Numbered from the stretch's first letter, positions 33,245 to 43,482 are shown. The stretch is 64,000 nt of DNA from Actinoallomurus purpureus (GCF_024055795.1 NZ_JAMXMY010000033.1:26754-90753), one strand, 5' to 3'. Notes: a model not told the origin generated them from the letters alone. Translations and numbers: made by a program.

Positions 33245-34594
33245 GTGAAACGCGAACACGCCGTCGTCGTCGGCGGAAGCATGGCCGGCCTGCTCGCCGC
33301 CCGTGTCCTCACCGCTCACTTCGAGCGCGTCACGCTCGTGGAACGCGACCGGTTCCCGGCCGAGGCGGTGTTCCGTCCGGGAGTGCCCCAGGCCCGGCAC
33401 CTGCACGTCCTGTGGACTCGTGGCCGGGAGATCGTCGAGGTGCTGTTCCCCGGCCTGGAGGACACGTTGCGCGCCGCGGGCGCCGAGGAGCTCCGCGTAC
33501 CCGCCGACGTGCTCTGGCTGACCTCGGCGGGCTGGCGGGAGCGCTTCGACGTGACGCGGCTGCTGACGTTCAGCCGCCCGCTCCTCGACCGGGCCGTACG
33601 GGCCCGGCTCACCGGCCCACCGGACGGTGACCGGACCCGCGTCGACGTCCTCGACGGCCACCGGGTGACGGGCCTCATCCCCCGCGGCGGAGACGCCGCC
33701 GGGGTGCGACTCGACGGCGACGGCGAGCTCCACGCCGACCTGGTCGTCGACGCCACCGGCCGCGGATCGCGGGCGCCGTCATGGCTCGCCGAACTCGGTC
33801 ATCCGGCACCCCTGGAGACCCGTGTCGACCCCCTCCTCGGGTACGCCAGCCGCTACTACGCCATACCGCCCGGCTTCGACCCCGGCTGGAAGGCGCTCTA
33901 CCTCCAGGCCGACCCACCCGCGACACGGCGCACCGGCGGGCTGTTCCCCCAGGAGGGCGGTCGCTGGATCTGCAGCCTGTCCGGTGCGGGCCGCGACCAC
34001 GGACCGACGGAGGAGAAGGCGTTCCTGGAGTTCGCGAAGGGGCTGCGCAGCCCCGTCCTCTACGAGGCCATCCGCGACGCCGAACCGCTCACGCCGATCG
34101 TCGCCTTCCGCCGTACGGCCAACCACCGCCGCCACTACGAGCGGCTCCCGACCTGGCCGCGCGGGTTCGTCGTCACCGGCGACGCGGCGTGCGCCTTCAA
34201 CCCGATCTACGGCCAGGGCATGAGCGTGGCCGCCGTCGCGGCCCTGGCACTCGACCGCTGCCTGCGCGACCCCCGTCCCGGCTTCGAACGGCGATTCCAG
34301 CGCGGCGTCGCCCGCAGCGCCGCCGGCGCGTGGCTCGTCGCGACCGGCGAGGACCTGCGCTACCGGGAGACCGAGGCCGCGCCCGTACGGCTGCGGACCC
34401 GGGTCATCAACGCGTACGTCGACGAGGTCGTCGCCGCCGCCAACGTCGACCGGCGGGTGTGCGAGGGTCTCGTCCGCGTACTGGCGCTCATGGCCGCGCC
34501 GACCTCGCTGTTCACCCCCGGGGTGCTCGCGCGGGTCGCCGCGCACCGCGTCCGGCGACCCGCTCCCGTGCCCTTGCCGTCCCGGCCGTGCTGA
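33245..34594 (+). CDS. FAD-dependent oxidoreductase (monooxygenase-like)
   Basis: A 449-residue flavoprotein resembling epoxidase/halogenase-like FAD proteins. FAD-binding VVGGSMAGLLAARVL is at about 7–21, DLVVDATGRGSRAP near 165 and the second FAD motif GDAACAFNPIYGQGMS near 312. Substrate unknown. GTG 33245 follows GGAGG by seven bases. It is divergent from the TenA-like gene, and the two may share control. Confidence 0.87.
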   Translation: MKREHAVVVGGSMAGLLAARVLTAHFERVTLVERDRFPAEAVFRPGVPQARHLHVLWTRGREIVEVLFPGLEDTLRAAGAEELRVPADVLWLTSAGWRERFDVTRLLTFSRPLLDRAVRARLTGPPDGDRTRVDVLDGHRVTGLIPRGGDAAGVRLDGDGELHADLVVDATGRGSRAPSWLAELGHPAPLETRVDPLLGYASRYYAIPPGFDPGWKALYLQADPPATRRTGGLFPQEGGRWICSLSGAGRDHGPTEEKAFLEFAKGLRSPVLYEAIRDAEPLTPIVAFRRTANHRRHYERLPTWPRGFVVTGDAACAFNPIYGQGMSVAAVAALALDRCLRDPRPGFERRFQRGVARSAAGAWLVATGEDLRYRETEAAPVRLRTRVINAYVDEVVAAANVDRRVCEGLVRVLALMAAPTSLFTPGVLARVAAHRVRRPAPVPLPSRPC

Positions 34595-34619
34595 TCCGGT
34601 CGAGGGTGCGGACGTCGGG

Positions 34620-37355
34620 TCACTCGTCGGACGGCGGCGGAAAACGGCGGCGATAACGGTCGAACCGACCGGTCGTCCCACCGGGATCGTGTCCGGGCGG
34701 AGGGGGCGGGAACTGCGGGGGCGCCGGGTCGTTCGCCGGATCGGGCGTCGCCTCGGCCTCCGGAACCGGTCCCTCCGGAACACCCGGCAGGCCCGCTCCG
34801 CCGAGACCTCCCGGTGCGCCCGGACCCGGCCCGCCGGTGGTGTTCGGAACGTCGGGGCCACCCGGTCTGCCGGGAAGAGCCGGTCCGCCAAGACCTCCGG
34901 GGACACCTGCGGGATCCGGCTTGCCGGTGGTGTTCTGGGCGTCGGGGGCACCCGGCCGGCCGGGCAGACCCGGTCCGCCCGTGCTCCCCGGCGACGGACC
35001 ACCCCTCCCCGCGTCCGGCGGTGTCGGCACGCCTCCGGGCGGCCTTTGGCCGGGAAACGCCGCCTCGCCGAACGCCGACGGCACGGAGCGCCCTCCCGGA
35101 ACGGGAGGGAAGGCTCCCGCCCCCGGGAACGACGGCGGCGGCGGTACCGGCCCCTGACCGGGCGGCGGGGGCGGCTGCGCCGGTCCGCGCGGATCGGCCG
35201 GAGGCTGGAGGCGGGGGCTGGTCGGTGGTTGGAGGTGGGGGTCGGACGGCGGCTGGAGGCGGGGGTCGGCCGGCGGCTGACCATGGGGATCGGACGGCGG
35301 CCGACCGGGGACGCGCGGATCGGCCGGCCGCTGGGAGGGGAAGAGCTGGTCGGCCGGCCGGTCGATCGGTCCGAGCGGATCGGCCGGCGGCCGCTCCGGT
35401 GCCCGCACGTCGGCCCAGGGCCGAGGGTAGGCCCGCTCGTCGGCCGGGGGGCTGACGCGAGGGTCCCCGGGCGGCCGGTCCGGCGCCGGCGGGTCGGCAG
35501 GTAGCTGGGGGTGCACGCGCGGATCGGCCGGGGGCTGAGGGTGAACGCGCTGATCGGCCGGCGGGTCGGCCGGTCCGCGCTGATCGGCCGACGGGTGAGC
35601 GTGGGCGTGCGAATCGGCGGGCGGACGCGCGTGCCGGGCCGACGGCGCGGGTCCCAGGCCGGCCTTCGTCAACCGCTCCGCCTGAGCCTTGGCCTCGTCG
35701 GCGTCGGCCCGCGCGGCATCGCGCTCAGCGATCATCGTGGCCAGCGCGGCGCGAAGCTGGTCCAGCATTCCCGAGCGTTCCTTGGCCTGGAGCTGGTACT
35801 GGCCCAGCCGGGCCTGCGCCTCCTCCAGCTCTCGGCGAGTCGACTCGATCTCCCCGGTGAGCCGTGCGCCGTCGTCCAACCGGGGCCGTGCCGCCTCCAC
35901 CTCCTCACGCGAGGCCCTCAGCTCTTCCTGCGAGGTCTGCAGCTCGGCCCGGGTCGTCTCCAGCTCACCGCGGGCCGTCTCGAGCTCCCCGCGAACGGTC
36001 TGGAGCTCGCCACGGACCGTCTCCAGCTCGGTGCGGGCCGCCTCCCGCTCCGTGCGAGCGCCTTCCAGCTCACGACGGCACTCTTCGAGCTCGGCCACCG
36101 CCCTGTCCCGCTGGGCGCTCACCTCGTCGGCGTGCGCGCGTGCCTCGAGGGCCTGACGGTCCGCCGCCGCCCGTGCCTGCTCGGCGGCCGCCCGGGCGTT
36201 CTGCGCGAGTTCGGCCGTGGTGCGCATCTTGTCCAGCTCGGACTCCGCGGCCCGGAGCCGGGAGCGCATCTCCTCGACCGCCACGGACCGCTTCTGCAGT
36301 TCCCTGGCCTCGGCCTGCTCCCCCTGGTAGCGCGCGATCTCGTCGCGGGCCAGGTCCAGGGCCGAGGTCAGCTCCGCCGATCGCCGCGTGAGACGATCGC
36401 GCTCCTCGCGTACGGCCGTGAGCGCCTCGGTCGCCGCCTCCGCCGTCCGGGTCGCCTGCGCGCCGATGTCGCGCGCGGCGTCCCGTTCGGTGAGGGCGGC
36501 CTCCAGCCGGGCGGTCAGCTCGGCGACTCTCGCCTCGGCCTGGTCGGCCCGGCGCCGTGCGTACCCGAGCCGGGCGAGCACCCGCTCGGCTTCCAGCCGG
36601 GCCGCCTCCCGGTCACGCTGGGCGGCGGCGATGCCGGCGGCCGCCTCCGCCCTCGCCTCCGCGACGCGCCGCTCGACCCCCGCGACGCTCAGGTCCGCCG
36701 TCAGGGACATCGCCAGGAGCTCGGCGACGTCCTCGAGTCGTTCGACCATGTCCCAGGTCCGCGCGACGTGCCCGGCGAGGCCCGCGGAGTCGTGGTCGCG
36801 GCGGCGCCGGTCGGCCGCCGCGCGGGCACAGGCACCGTCGTTGTCGAGGCAGTAGCGCACCGCGGGCCCCGCCTCGCCCGGTTGGGGGACCGGGCGCCCG
36901 CAGTAGGCGCAGGGGCGCGTCACGGCGTCGTCCCCGTCTCGCGGCGGGAGCGGGATCTCTCCCTGCCCGGGGCCGCCGCCCGGCGGGCCGTCCACCCGGC
37001 GGGGACCGGTCCGCACCAGGTGCTCCCCCGGTCCCGGTTCACTCTCCCGCGGTCCCGGTCCGCTCTCCACCGGCCCGGGGCCGGTCTCCTGCGGACGTTC
37101 CTGCGACCCGTCACCTGGCGGGCTCTCTTCCGGGGGGTGGCCGGTCCCCAGCGGCCGTCGCTCCGGCCCGAGACGGCTCTCGGCCGCTCCGGGACCGGTC
37201 TGCGAGGAGGTCTCGTCGCTCTCCTGTACGTCCTCCGCCGGTACCGGAGAGGTGTCCGCGTCAGCCGCGGGGTGGTCCGGGCCTGGGGAGTCGTCGGACG
37301 GCAAGGCGGCATCGGACTCGGGCACGTTGTCGTCCGTCGGGCCGGACACGCTCAT
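34620..37355 (-). CDS. large coiled-coil protein with Cys4 motif and Pro/Gly-rich (collagen-like) tail
   Basis: Not a recognised family; 911 residues in four parts. An acidic Pro/Ser-rich region (1–145) precedes a short Cys motif (CAYC then a later YCLDNDGAC, about 148–175) that could hold zinc. Next comes a long coiled coil (about 190–600) with regular ELxTVRGEL-type heptads, and then a tail of PADPR/PPADP repeats (about 610–760) and collagen-like GPxGLPGRPG segments with NTTG linkers (about 800–880). There is no signal peptide or membrane segment. A cytoskeletal, chromosome- or polarity-scaffold role is possible but inferred from shape only. Confidence 0.85.
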   Translation of the reverse strand: MSVSGPTDDNVPESDAALPSDDSPGPDHPAADADTSPVPAEDVQESDETSSQTGPGAAESRLGPERRPLGTGHPPEESPPGDGSQERPQETGPGPVESGPGPRESEPGPGEHLVRTGPRRVDGPPGGGPGQGEIPLPPRDGDDAVTRPCAYCGRPVPQPGEAGPAVRYCLDNDGACARAAADRRRRDHDSAGLAGHVARTWDMVERLEDVAELLAMSLTADLSVAGVERRVAEARAEAAAGIAAAQRDREAARLEAERVLARLGYARRRADQAEARVAELTARLEAALTERDAARDIGAQATRTAEAATEALTAVREERDRLTRRSAELTSALDLARDEIARYQGEQAEARELQKRSVAVEEMRSRLRAAESELDKMRTTAELAQNARAAAEQARAAADRQALEARAHADEVSAQRDRAVAELEECRRELEGARTEREAARTELETVRGELQTVRGELETARGELETTRAELQTSQEELRASREEVEAARPRLDDGARLTGEIESTRRELEEAQARLGQYQLQAKERSGMLDQLRAALATMIAERDAARADADEAKAQAERLTKAGLGPAPSARHARPPADSHAHAHPSADQRGPADPPADQRVHPQPPADPRVHPQLPADPPAPDRPPGDPRVSPPADERAYPRPWADVRAPERPPADPLGPIDRPADQLFPSQRPADPRVPGRPPSDPHGQPPADPRLQPPSDPHLQPPTSPRLQPPADPRGPAQPPPPPGQGPVPPPPSFPGAGAFPPVPGGRSVPSAFGEAAFPGQRPPGGVPTPPDAGRGGPSPGSTGGPGLPGRPGAPDAQNTTGKPDPAGVPGGLGGPALPGRPGGPDVPNTTGGPGPGAPGGLGGAGLPGVPEGPVPEAEATPDPANDPAPPQFPPPPPGHDPGGTTGRFDRYRRRFPPPSDE

Positions 37356-37840
37356 CCCCCCTGCAATCCGTAATCGGGATGATCTCGACTGTCAGCTCGA
37401 AGACCGTATCTCCCTTCGTCCCCTCTGCGGAACGCAACGGCGAGGTTCGGTGCCCGGACATCGAGAAAGGCCCGGCAGCGGCGGCGTGCCGGGCCCTTCC
37501 CTTCCCTACTTGATGGCCTGGAGAAGCGGAACAGGGCGATGCGTGAAGAGGCGGGATCACGATGGATCCTTGGACGGGTCGTTCGCTTTCTCCGGGTACT
37601 CGCGACGCTAACCCCGCAGGTGGACGCTGCGGAAGGCGTGGGCCGTTGACGCAAATTCACAACCTCTGTTCCCAATGTCACGGAACTCCCCGACCGCCCG
37701 GACCAACACCCTGGACCTCACCCGGCCGGCGGACCGTGATCGGTGGCGGTGTGGACACCGTGAAGAAGAACCGCGCCTGCGACTGAGTACCCGTGACCGC
37801 CGAACGCCTCGGAAAGGCCGAACATGACAAGGAGCCATCG
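37356..37840. other. 485-base divergent intergenic region
   Basis: Between the coiled-coil gene and the ECF sigma gene. It holds a strong hairpin (37469–37495) and relatively AT-rich DNA around 37640–37690 where promoters are likely. No credible gene was found; short frames on both strands have poor codon use. Confidence 0.5.
37469..37495 (-). terminator. terminator/attenuator-like hairpin in the leader of the coiled-coil gene
   Basis: GGCCCGGCA and TGCCGGGCC form a perfect 9-bp stem with a 9-base loop, followed on the minus strand by TTTCTC. It stands 114 bases before the coiled-coil protein start with no gene just upstream in that direction, so it may be an attenuator or end an unseen short RNA. 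Confidence 0.5.
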
Positions 37841-38443
37841 ATGACCGCTCCACCCGGTGTCGTCGACTCGCAGGGCGATGACGCCGCGGTGATCGAGCGA
37901 TCGTGGCATGAGCCCGATCGGTTCAGAGTGATCTATGACAGGTACTTCCCGGAGATCTACCGGTACGTGGCCGGGCGGCTCGGCCGTGACGTCGCCGATG
38001 ACGTCGCGGCGGAGACGTTCCTCGCCGCGTTCCGCAAGCGCGACCGCTTCGACCCGGCGCGCGGTGCCGTACGCCCCTGGCTGTTCGGCATCGCGACCAA
38101 CCTGGTCGGGCAGTACCGGCGCGATGAGAGCCGTCGCTTCGCGGCGCTGGCCCGCCTGGGCGGCGACCTTCCGAGCGGAGGGCACGAAGATCGGGTCGCC
38201 GCCCGGGTCACCGCCGAGGGCGTACGGCCCCGGCTCGCCCGGGCTCTCGGGACGCTGCCGGAGGGGGACCGCGACGCGCTGCTGCTCGTCGCGCTGGGCG
38301 GACTCGGCTATGAGGAGGTCGCGCAGGCGCTGGAGATCCCGGCGGGAACGGTCGGATCACGTCTGACCAGGGTTCGAAAGAAGCTGCGGGAGGCACTGGG
38401 CGGGACCGATCCCACGTCTACGAAGGAAGAGACGCATGGATGA
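37841..38443 (+). CDS. ECF-type RNA polymerase sigma factor
   Basis: A 200-residue sigma-70 group 4 factor. Region 2 (about 25–95) has FRVIYDRYFPEIYRYVAGRL and DVAAETFLAAFRKR; region 4 (about 130–185) has LPEGDRDALLLVALGGLGYE and AGTVGSRLTRVRKKLRE. ATG 37841 follows AAGGAG; an upstream GTG frame lacks one. The next gene starts inside this one (8-base overlap) and encodes a membrane protein that probably regulates it. Confidence 0.93.
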   Translation: MTAPPGVVDSQGDDAAVIERSWHEPDRFRVIYDRYFPEIYRYVAGRLGRDVADDVAAETFLAAFRKRDRFDPARGAVRPWLFGIATNLVGQYRRDESRRFAALARLGGDLPSGGHEDRVAARVTAEGVRPRLARALGTLPEGDRDALLLVALGGLGYEEVAQALEIPAGTVGSRLTRVRKKLREALGGTDPTSTKEETHG

Positions 38444-39401
38444 CATCCGAAGGGTCACCGAGCTGCTCGACGAGGGCGGCCCATCGCCGACGGTGGCGGC
38501 GACGGGCCGGCAGAGGCTGGACGAGCTGATCGGCCAGGAACCGCGGACGGACCAGCCGAAGCCGCGAGTGGAGCGGGAGCCGCAGCGGCGGAGGATCCGC
38601 TGGGCGCTGCCCGGGTTCGGGCTGGTGGCCGCCGGAGCGGCCGCCGCGATCGCCCTCACCGTCACGGCGTCTCCGTCGGGGGCTCCACGACCAGGGTCGA
38701 GTCACTCGGAGACGTCCCGCTGGTCGTCCGGCCGTGAGGTGCTGCTGGCCGCGGCGTACAAGGCGGAGGCCGCCCCGCCGACGAGCGGAAAATACTGGCA
38801 TGTCCGCTACCTCGACATCATCAAGGTGCAGGGCCGGTCGGTCCCCGGCGGCGGGAAGAGCGTCCAGGAATTCTGGTACGGCATGGACGGCGCGTTCGTC
38901 AGCGGCGGCCGCTCGCTGACGACCGGTAAGGGAGGGCTCCACAAAGAGAAATTCCCGCGGGCGACCTTCGAGTTGACCGACCAGAAGATCACCCTGACCG
39001 AACTCAGCAAGCTGCCGACCGACCCGCAGAAGCTGAAGGAATGGGCGCTCGCCGATTCTCGCAGGCACGGTGCTCCGAAGGAGCGCCCCGCCGACACGAA
39101 CTCCTTCGCGACGAACGACCTGACCGAGCTGCTGTACCTAGCTCCGGTCTCCCCCAAGGTGCGGGCAGCCGCGTTCCGTGCGCTCGCACTGATGCCCGAC
39201 GTCAAGGGACTCGGCGCGCTCAAGGACGCACGCGGACGCGTCGGTCAGGGGATCGCGATCAGCGGCGAGCGGTACATCATCGACCCGGACACCGGATTTC
39301 TCCTGTCCTGGGATACGAGGGTGGATCGGAAATCGCGGTCGAACGTGTTTCTCGCGGTCGGCTGGACGAACGAGCGGCCGCACGTGCCCGCCGCGCCCTG
39401 A
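38436..39401 (+). CDS. CU044_5270-family membrane protein (possible anti-sigma partner)
   Basis: A 321-residue protein with a short cytoplasmic N-terminus (MDDIRRVTELLDEGG), one transmembrane helix (about 55–77) and a long extracellular domain containing EFWYGMDGAFVSG. CU044_5270 proteins regularly follow ECF sigma genes in Streptosporangiales and replace a classical anti-sigma. The sigma-binding role is inferred from topology and the overlap. Confidence 0.82.
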   Translation: MDDIRRVTELLDEGGPSPTVAATGRQRLDELIGQEPRTDQPKPRVEREPQRRRIRWALPGFGLVAAGAAAAIALTVTASPSGAPRPGSSHSETSRWSSGREVLLAAAYKAEAAPPTSGKYWHVRYLDIIKVQGRSVPGGGKSVQEFWYGMDGAFVSGGRSLTTGKGGLHKEKFPRATFELTDQKITLTELSKLPTDPQKLKEWALADSRRHGAPKERPADTNSFATNDLTELLYLAPVSPKVRAAAFRALALMPDVKGLGALKDARGRVGQGIAISGERYIIDPDTGFLLSWDTRVDRKSRSNVFLAVGWTNERPHVPAAP

Positions 39402-39499
39402 CCGGCTGAGGAGGCTCGGCGACCCCGTCGGCGCCGGGCCTCCCATTCCCGTCGGCCTCGCGCACCACCCCATCGGCTCCGCGCACCGACCACCGCGGT

Positions 39500-39523
39500 C
39501 CGCCGACGTCCGTACGTCGGCGG
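39500..39523 (+). terminator. terminator after the ECF operon
   Basis: CCGCCGACGT-CCGT-ACGTCGGCGG forms a perfect 10-bp stem followed by ATCGCCCCTTTT. It lies 99 bases after the membrane protein stop. Confidence 0.65.
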
Positions 39524-39672
39524 ATCGCCCCTTTTCCAAAGGCAGGAGACCCGTGCTCCAGGCGATTCTCGATCATCCTCGGGCCTGATCCGGATCCCCA
39601 CGCCGGAGACGATTCGCACGGCATCACCCCCGACGATGACGGCGATGAGCTCTGGTAGGCGCCCCGGACGCG

Positions 39673-39713
39673 GACGGCCGGAGCGCCCACCGTAAGGGGC
39701 GACCCCGGCCGTC
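39673..39713 (-). terminator. hairpin after aceE
   Basis: GACGGCCGG and CCGGCCGTC form an outer 9-bp stem with an inner CGCCC/GGGCG stem, 16 bases after the aceE stop on the minus strand. T-tract absent; acts probably as a bidirectional terminator. Confidence 0.6.
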
Positions 39714-39728
39714 TTCGTGTCCGGTGGC

Positions 39729-42518
39729 TCAGCCGACGCTCATGGTGTCGTCGGTCGAGCTCTCCGGCGGGGTTCTGTCGGGGCCGACGACGACCTCGGC
39801 GCCCTCGCCCAGCTGGTAACGGTCGATCGCCTTCTGCAGGACCTCCTGCTTGATCTCACCGCGCCGGGCCAGCCGGGTCAGCACCGCGAGCGTGATGGAC
39901 GCCGCGTCGACGTGGAAGAAGCGGCGGGCGGCGGCCCGGGTGTCGGAGAAGCCGAACCCGTCGGTGCCGAGCGACGACCAGTCACCCGGCACCCATGGCG
40001 CGATCTGGTCGGGAACGGCCCGCATGAAGTCGCTGACCGCGACGACGGGGCCCGGCTGCCCGTCGAGCGTGTGGGTGACGTACGGGACGCGCTGCTCGCC
40101 GTCGGGGTGCAGGAGGTTCCACTCGTCGCAGGCGACGGCCTCGCGGCGCAGCTCGGTCCAGGACGTGGCGGACCAGACGTCGGCGGCCACACCCCACTCC
40201 TCCGCGAGTATCCGCTGGGCTTCGAGGGCCCATCGGATGCCCACGCCGGAGGCGAGGATCTGCGCGCCCGGCGCCTCGCCCTCGACCTGCGGGGCCTCGG
40301 CGTAGCGGTACAGGCCCTTGAGCAGGCCGCCGACGTCGAGGTCGGCCGGCTCGGCGGGCTGCTGGTACGGCTCGTTGTAGACGGTGAGGTAGTAGAAGAC
40401 GTCCTCGCCGTTCGGGTGCTGCTCGCTGGAGCCGTACATGCGCCGCAGCGCGTCCTTGATGATGTGGGACAGCTCGAACGCCCACGCCGGGTCGTAGTAG
40501 ACGCACGCCGGGTTGGTCGCGGCGAGCAGCGGCGAGTGGCCGTCGTTGTGCTGCAGGCCCTCGCCGGTGAGCGTCGTACGCCCGGCGGTCGCGCCGAGCA
40601 GGAAGCCGCGGCTCATCTGGTCGGCCATCGCCCAGATGCTGTCGCCGGTCCGCTGGAACCCGAACATCGAGTAGAAGATGTAGACGGGGATCATGTGCAC
40701 GCCGTGCGTGGCGTACGAGGTGCCCGCCGCGATCGCCGAGCCGACGGCGCCGGCCTCGCTGATGCCCTCGTGCAGCATCTGGCCCTGCTCGGACTCCTTG
40801 TACGACAGCAGCAGCTTGCGGTCGACCGCCTCGTACGTCTGCCCGTGCGGGGAGTAGATCTTCGCGGAGGGGAAGAGCGAGTCCATGCCGAACGTGCGGT
40901 ACTCGTCCGGGGCGATCGGTACGAACCGGGCGCCGATGTTCTCGTCCTTGATCAGGTCCTTGAGCAGGCGGACGAACGCCATCGTCGTCGCGACGTTCTG
41001 CTTGCCGGAACCCTTCTTGAGCTCGGCGTACACCGGGTCGCCGGGCAGTTTGAGGGCCTTGGCGCGGTTGATCCGCTTCGGCAGGTAGCCGCCGAGGGCC
41101 ATGCGCCGCTCGCGCATGTACTGCACCTCGTCGGAGTCCTCGCCCGGGTGGTAGTACGGCGGCAGCTCCGCCTCGAGGGCCGAGTCGGGGATGTCGAGGT
41201 AGAGCCGGTCGCGGAACTCCTTGAGCTCGGTCTTGGTGAGCTTCTTCATCTGGTGCGTGGCGTTGCGCGCCTCGAAGTCCGGCCCGAGCGTCCAGCCCTT
41301 GATGGTGTGGGTGAGGATGACCGTCGGCTGGCCGACGTGCTCGCGTGCCGCCTTGAACGCGGCGAACAGCTTGCGGTAGTCGTGACCGCCGCGCGACAGC
41401 TTGCGGATGTCGTCGTCGGACATGTGCTCGACCATCTTGCGCAGCCGAGGGTCTTCGCCGAAGAAGTGCTCGCGGATGTACTCGCCGGTCTCGACGGTGT
41501 AGGTCTGGAACTGGCCGTCGGGCGTGGTGTTCATCTTGTTGACGAGCACGCCGTCGACGTCCTGGGCCAGCAGCGGGTCCCAGTCGCGGCCCCAGATGAC
41601 CTTGATGACGTTCCATCCGGCGCCGCGGAAGAACGACTCGAGCTCCTGGATGATCTTTCCGTTGCCGCGGACCGGCCCGTCGAGCTGCTGCAGATTGCAG
41701 TTGATCACGAAGGTGAGGTTGTCGAGCTCCTCGCGGGCCGCCAGGCCGATGGCGCCGAGCGACTCGGGCTCGCCCATCTCGCCGTCGCCGAGGAACGCCC
41801 ACACGTGCGACCGCGAGGTGTCCTTGATCTTCCGGTTGTAGAGGTACCGGTTGAACCGGGCCTGGTAGATCGAGTTGATCGCGGTCAGGCCCATGGACAC
41901 CGTGGGGAACTCCCAGAAGTCCGGCATCAGCCGCGGGTGGGGGTACGACGAGAGCCCGCCGCCGGGGTGGGAGATCTCCTGGCGGAAGCCGTCGAGCTTG
42001 TCCTCGGGCAGCCGGCCCTCGAGGAACGCGCGGGCGTAGATGCCCGGCGCGGCATGGCCCTGGATGAACACCTGGTCGCCGGACTCGCCGTGGTCCTTGC
42101 CGCGGAAGAAGTGGTTGAAGCCGACCTCGTACAGGGACGCGGCGGAGGCATAGGTCGCGATGTGACCGCCGACCGACAGCTCCGGGCGGTTCGCCCGCGA
42201 CACCATGATCGCGGCGTTCCATCGGATGTAGGCGCGGATGCGGCGTTCGACGTACTCGTCGCCGGGGAACCAGGGCTCCCGCTCCGGCGGGATCGTGTTG
42301 ATGTAGTCCGTGCTGCGCAGGCCGGGCACGCCGACCTGCTGCTCTCGGGCCCGCTCCAGCAGCCGCAGCATGAGGTAGCGGGCACGCGTGCGGCCCTCGG
42401 TCTTGATGACCGTGTCGAGCGACTCCAGCCACTCCCGGGTCTCATCGGGGTCGATGTCCGGGAGCTGACTGGGGAGGCCGTCGCTGATGATGGAAAAGCG
42501 CTGGCGTCCGGAAGCCAC
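39729..42518 (-). CDS. aceE: pyruvate dehydrogenase E1 component, homodimeric type
   Basis: A 929-residue thiamine-diphosphate enzyme that decarboxylates pyruvate and loads acetyl groups on the E2 lipoyl domain, feeding the TCA cycle. The ThDP/Mg motif [18 protein letters not shown] is near residue 240, and the family signatures [35 protein letters not shown] and [20 protein letters not shown] are intact. Length is right for the actinobacterial AceE. The GTG start follows AAGGGGA. Neighbours DUF1918, YjbQ, DUF3052 and AhpE match the conserved mycobacterial Rv2238c–Rv2241 neighbourhood. Confidence 0.97.
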   Translation of the reverse strand: MASGRQRFSIISDGLPSQLPDIDPDETREWLESLDTVIKTEGRTRARYLMLRLLERAREQQVGVPGLRSTDYINTIPPEREPWFPGDEYVERRIRAYIRWNAAIMVSRANRPELSVGGHIATYASAASLYEVGFNHFFRGKDHGESGDQVFIQGHAAPGIYARAFLEGRLPEDKLDGFRQEISHPGGGLSSYPHPRLMPDFWEFPTVSMGLTAINSIYQARFNRYLYNRKIKDTSRSHVWAFLGDGEMGEPESLGAIGLAAREELDNLTFVINCNLQQLDGPVRGNGKIIQELESFFRGAGWNVIKVIWGRDWDPLLAQDVDGVLVNKMNTTPDGQFQTYTVETGEYIREHFFGEDPRLRKMVEHMSDDDIRKLSRGGHDYRKLFAAFKAAREHVGQPTVILTHTIKGWTLGPDFEARNATHQMKKLTKTELKEFRDRLYLDIPDSALEAELPPYYHPGEDSDEVQYMRERRMALGGYLPKRINRAKALKLPGDPVYAELKKGSGKQNVATTMAFVRLLKDLIKDENIGARFVPIAPDEYRTFGMDSLFPSAKIYSPHGQTYEAVDRKLLLSYKESEQGQMLHEGISEAGAVGSAIAAGTSYATHGVHMIPVYIFYSMFGFQRTGDSIWAMADQMSRGFLLGATAGRTTLTGEGLQHNDGHSPLLAATNPACVYYDPAWAFELSHIIKDALRRMYGSSEQHPNGEDVFYYLTVYNEPYQQPAEPADLDVGGLLKGLYRYAEAPQVEGEAPGAQILASGVGIRWALEAQRILAEEWGVAADVWSATSWTELRREAVACDEWNLLHPDGEQRVPYVTHTLDGQPGPVVAVSDFMRAVPDQIAPWVPGDWSSLGTDGFGFSDTRAAARRFFHVDAASITLAVLTRLARRGEIKQEVLQKAIDRYQLGEGAEVVVGPDRTPPESSTDDTMSVG

Positions 42519-42546
42519 GGGGTCCCCTTCGCTTCGTGCCCACCCA

Positions 42547-42577
42547 GGTCAGGTGATGGATCGTGCTTGTCCTGACC
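42547..42577. promoter_or_regulatory. inverted repeat upstream of aceE
   Basis: GGTCAGG (42547–42553) and CCTGACC (42571–42577) form perfect 7-bp arms 28 bases before the aceE start. It may be an operator for a PDH regulator or a leader stem; no regulator is identified. Confidence 0.35.
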
Positions 42578-42718
42578 ATCGTCGTACGTCGGGGCGGTTA
42601 ACGCATCTCTACTGCCGGGTAACCGTCCCGATATGGCTTCCCATCACGCTCGAGCCGTACAAGGCTGTGTGGAGAGCCACCGCTCAGGGGATACCCGCCG
42701 TCGGGAGGTGAAACGACC

Positions 42719-42904
42719 ATGCACGCGGTCGTAGGCGACCGGTTGCACGTCCACGGCAACACCGTCGGACAGGCCGACCGGACCGGAAAGATCATTGAGG
42801 TGCGCGGCACCTCCGGCGAACCGCCCTATCTCGTCCGTTTCGACGATGGGCACACGCGATTGGTGTACCCGGGGCCGGATGCCGTGATCGAGCCGGACGA
42901 GTAG
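42719..42904 (+). CDS. DUF1918 small protein
   Basis: A 61-residue SH3-like beta protein, typical DUF1918: AVVGDRLHVHG at the start and PYLVRFDDGHTRLVYPGPDA at the end. Function unknown. GGAGGTG lies just upstream of the ATG. It is divergent from aceE and 10 bases before yjbQ, so the two small genes form an operon. Confidence 0.88.
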   Translation: MHAVVGDRLHVHGNTVGQADRTGKIIEVRGTSGEPPYLVRFDDGHTRLVYPGPDAVIEPDE

Positions 42905-42914
42905 ACATGTACGA

Positions 42915-43328
42915 ATGAACACTGAAGTGATAAGCGTGGCCACCGGGAGCAAGGAGGCCGTGCACGACATCACGGGCGAATGCCTCAGATTCCTGCGCGA
43001 CATCGGGGCGTCGGACGGATTGCTGAACGTCTTCGTTCCGCACGCGACCGCCGGGATCGCGATCATAGAGCTCGGCGCGGGCAGCGACGAAGATCTTCTG
43101 TCCGCGCTGAGCGAATTGCTGCCCGCGGACGATCGGTGGATCCACGCGCACGGATCTCGCGGACACGGCCGCTCCCACGTGATGCCGGCGTTGATCCCGC
43201 CGCACGCCACCATCCCGGTGATCGGCGGAAAACCGGCGCTCGGCACCTGGCAATCGGTGGCTCTGGTCGACCTCAACGTGGACAATGTCGTGCGCAAGGT
43301 ACGACTCAGCTTCATCACCGGTGGTTGA
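42915..43328 (+). CDS. yjbQ: YjbQ-family protein (UPF0047, secondary thiamine-phosphate synthase-like)
   Basis: A 137-residue beta-rich protein of the UPF0047/YjbQ family, small trimeric proteins; some complement thiamine-phosphate synthase defects weakly, but the true role is open. Motifs present: VFVPHATAGIAIIE, RSHVMPALIPPHATIPVIGG and LGTWQSVALVDLN. No strong RBS before ATG 42915; translation may be coupled to DUF1918. Confidence 0.88.
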   Translation: MNTEVISVATGSKEAVHDITGECLRFLRDIGASDGLLNVFVPHATAGIAIIELGAGSDEDLLSALSELLPADDRWIHAHGSRGHGRSHVMPALIPPHATIPVIGGKPALGTWQSVALVDLNVDNVVRKVRLSFITGG

Positions 43329-43482
43329 GAGAAGTGGCCGTGTTCGCTCACTTGCGGGTCAGACACTTGCGCACGGGGTGGTCCGCCGTGTGAACTGTCC
43401 GGCAATGCCGCACCCGGAGGACGGGCGGTAAAGAACATGGGCGTGTTTGACAATCGCGGCCCACAACACAGGGAGGACGTTC

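Larger units (their letters stand above)
39402..39728. other. 327-base region between the ECF operon and aceE
   Basis: It contains the plus-strand terminator at 39500–39523 and the aceE hairpin at 39673–39713. A short acidic frame ending DDDGDELW at TAG 39656–39658 was seen but has no start codon with an RBS. Confidence 0.5.

Noticed and set aside
39551..39658. short acidic frame ending DDDGDELW
   Set aside because: No start codon with an RBS in that frame; it would need a frameshift.
39717..42575. 952-residue plus-strand frame opposite aceE
   Set aside because: An antisense artefact of GC-rich codon bias; aceE is unmistakable on the other strand.
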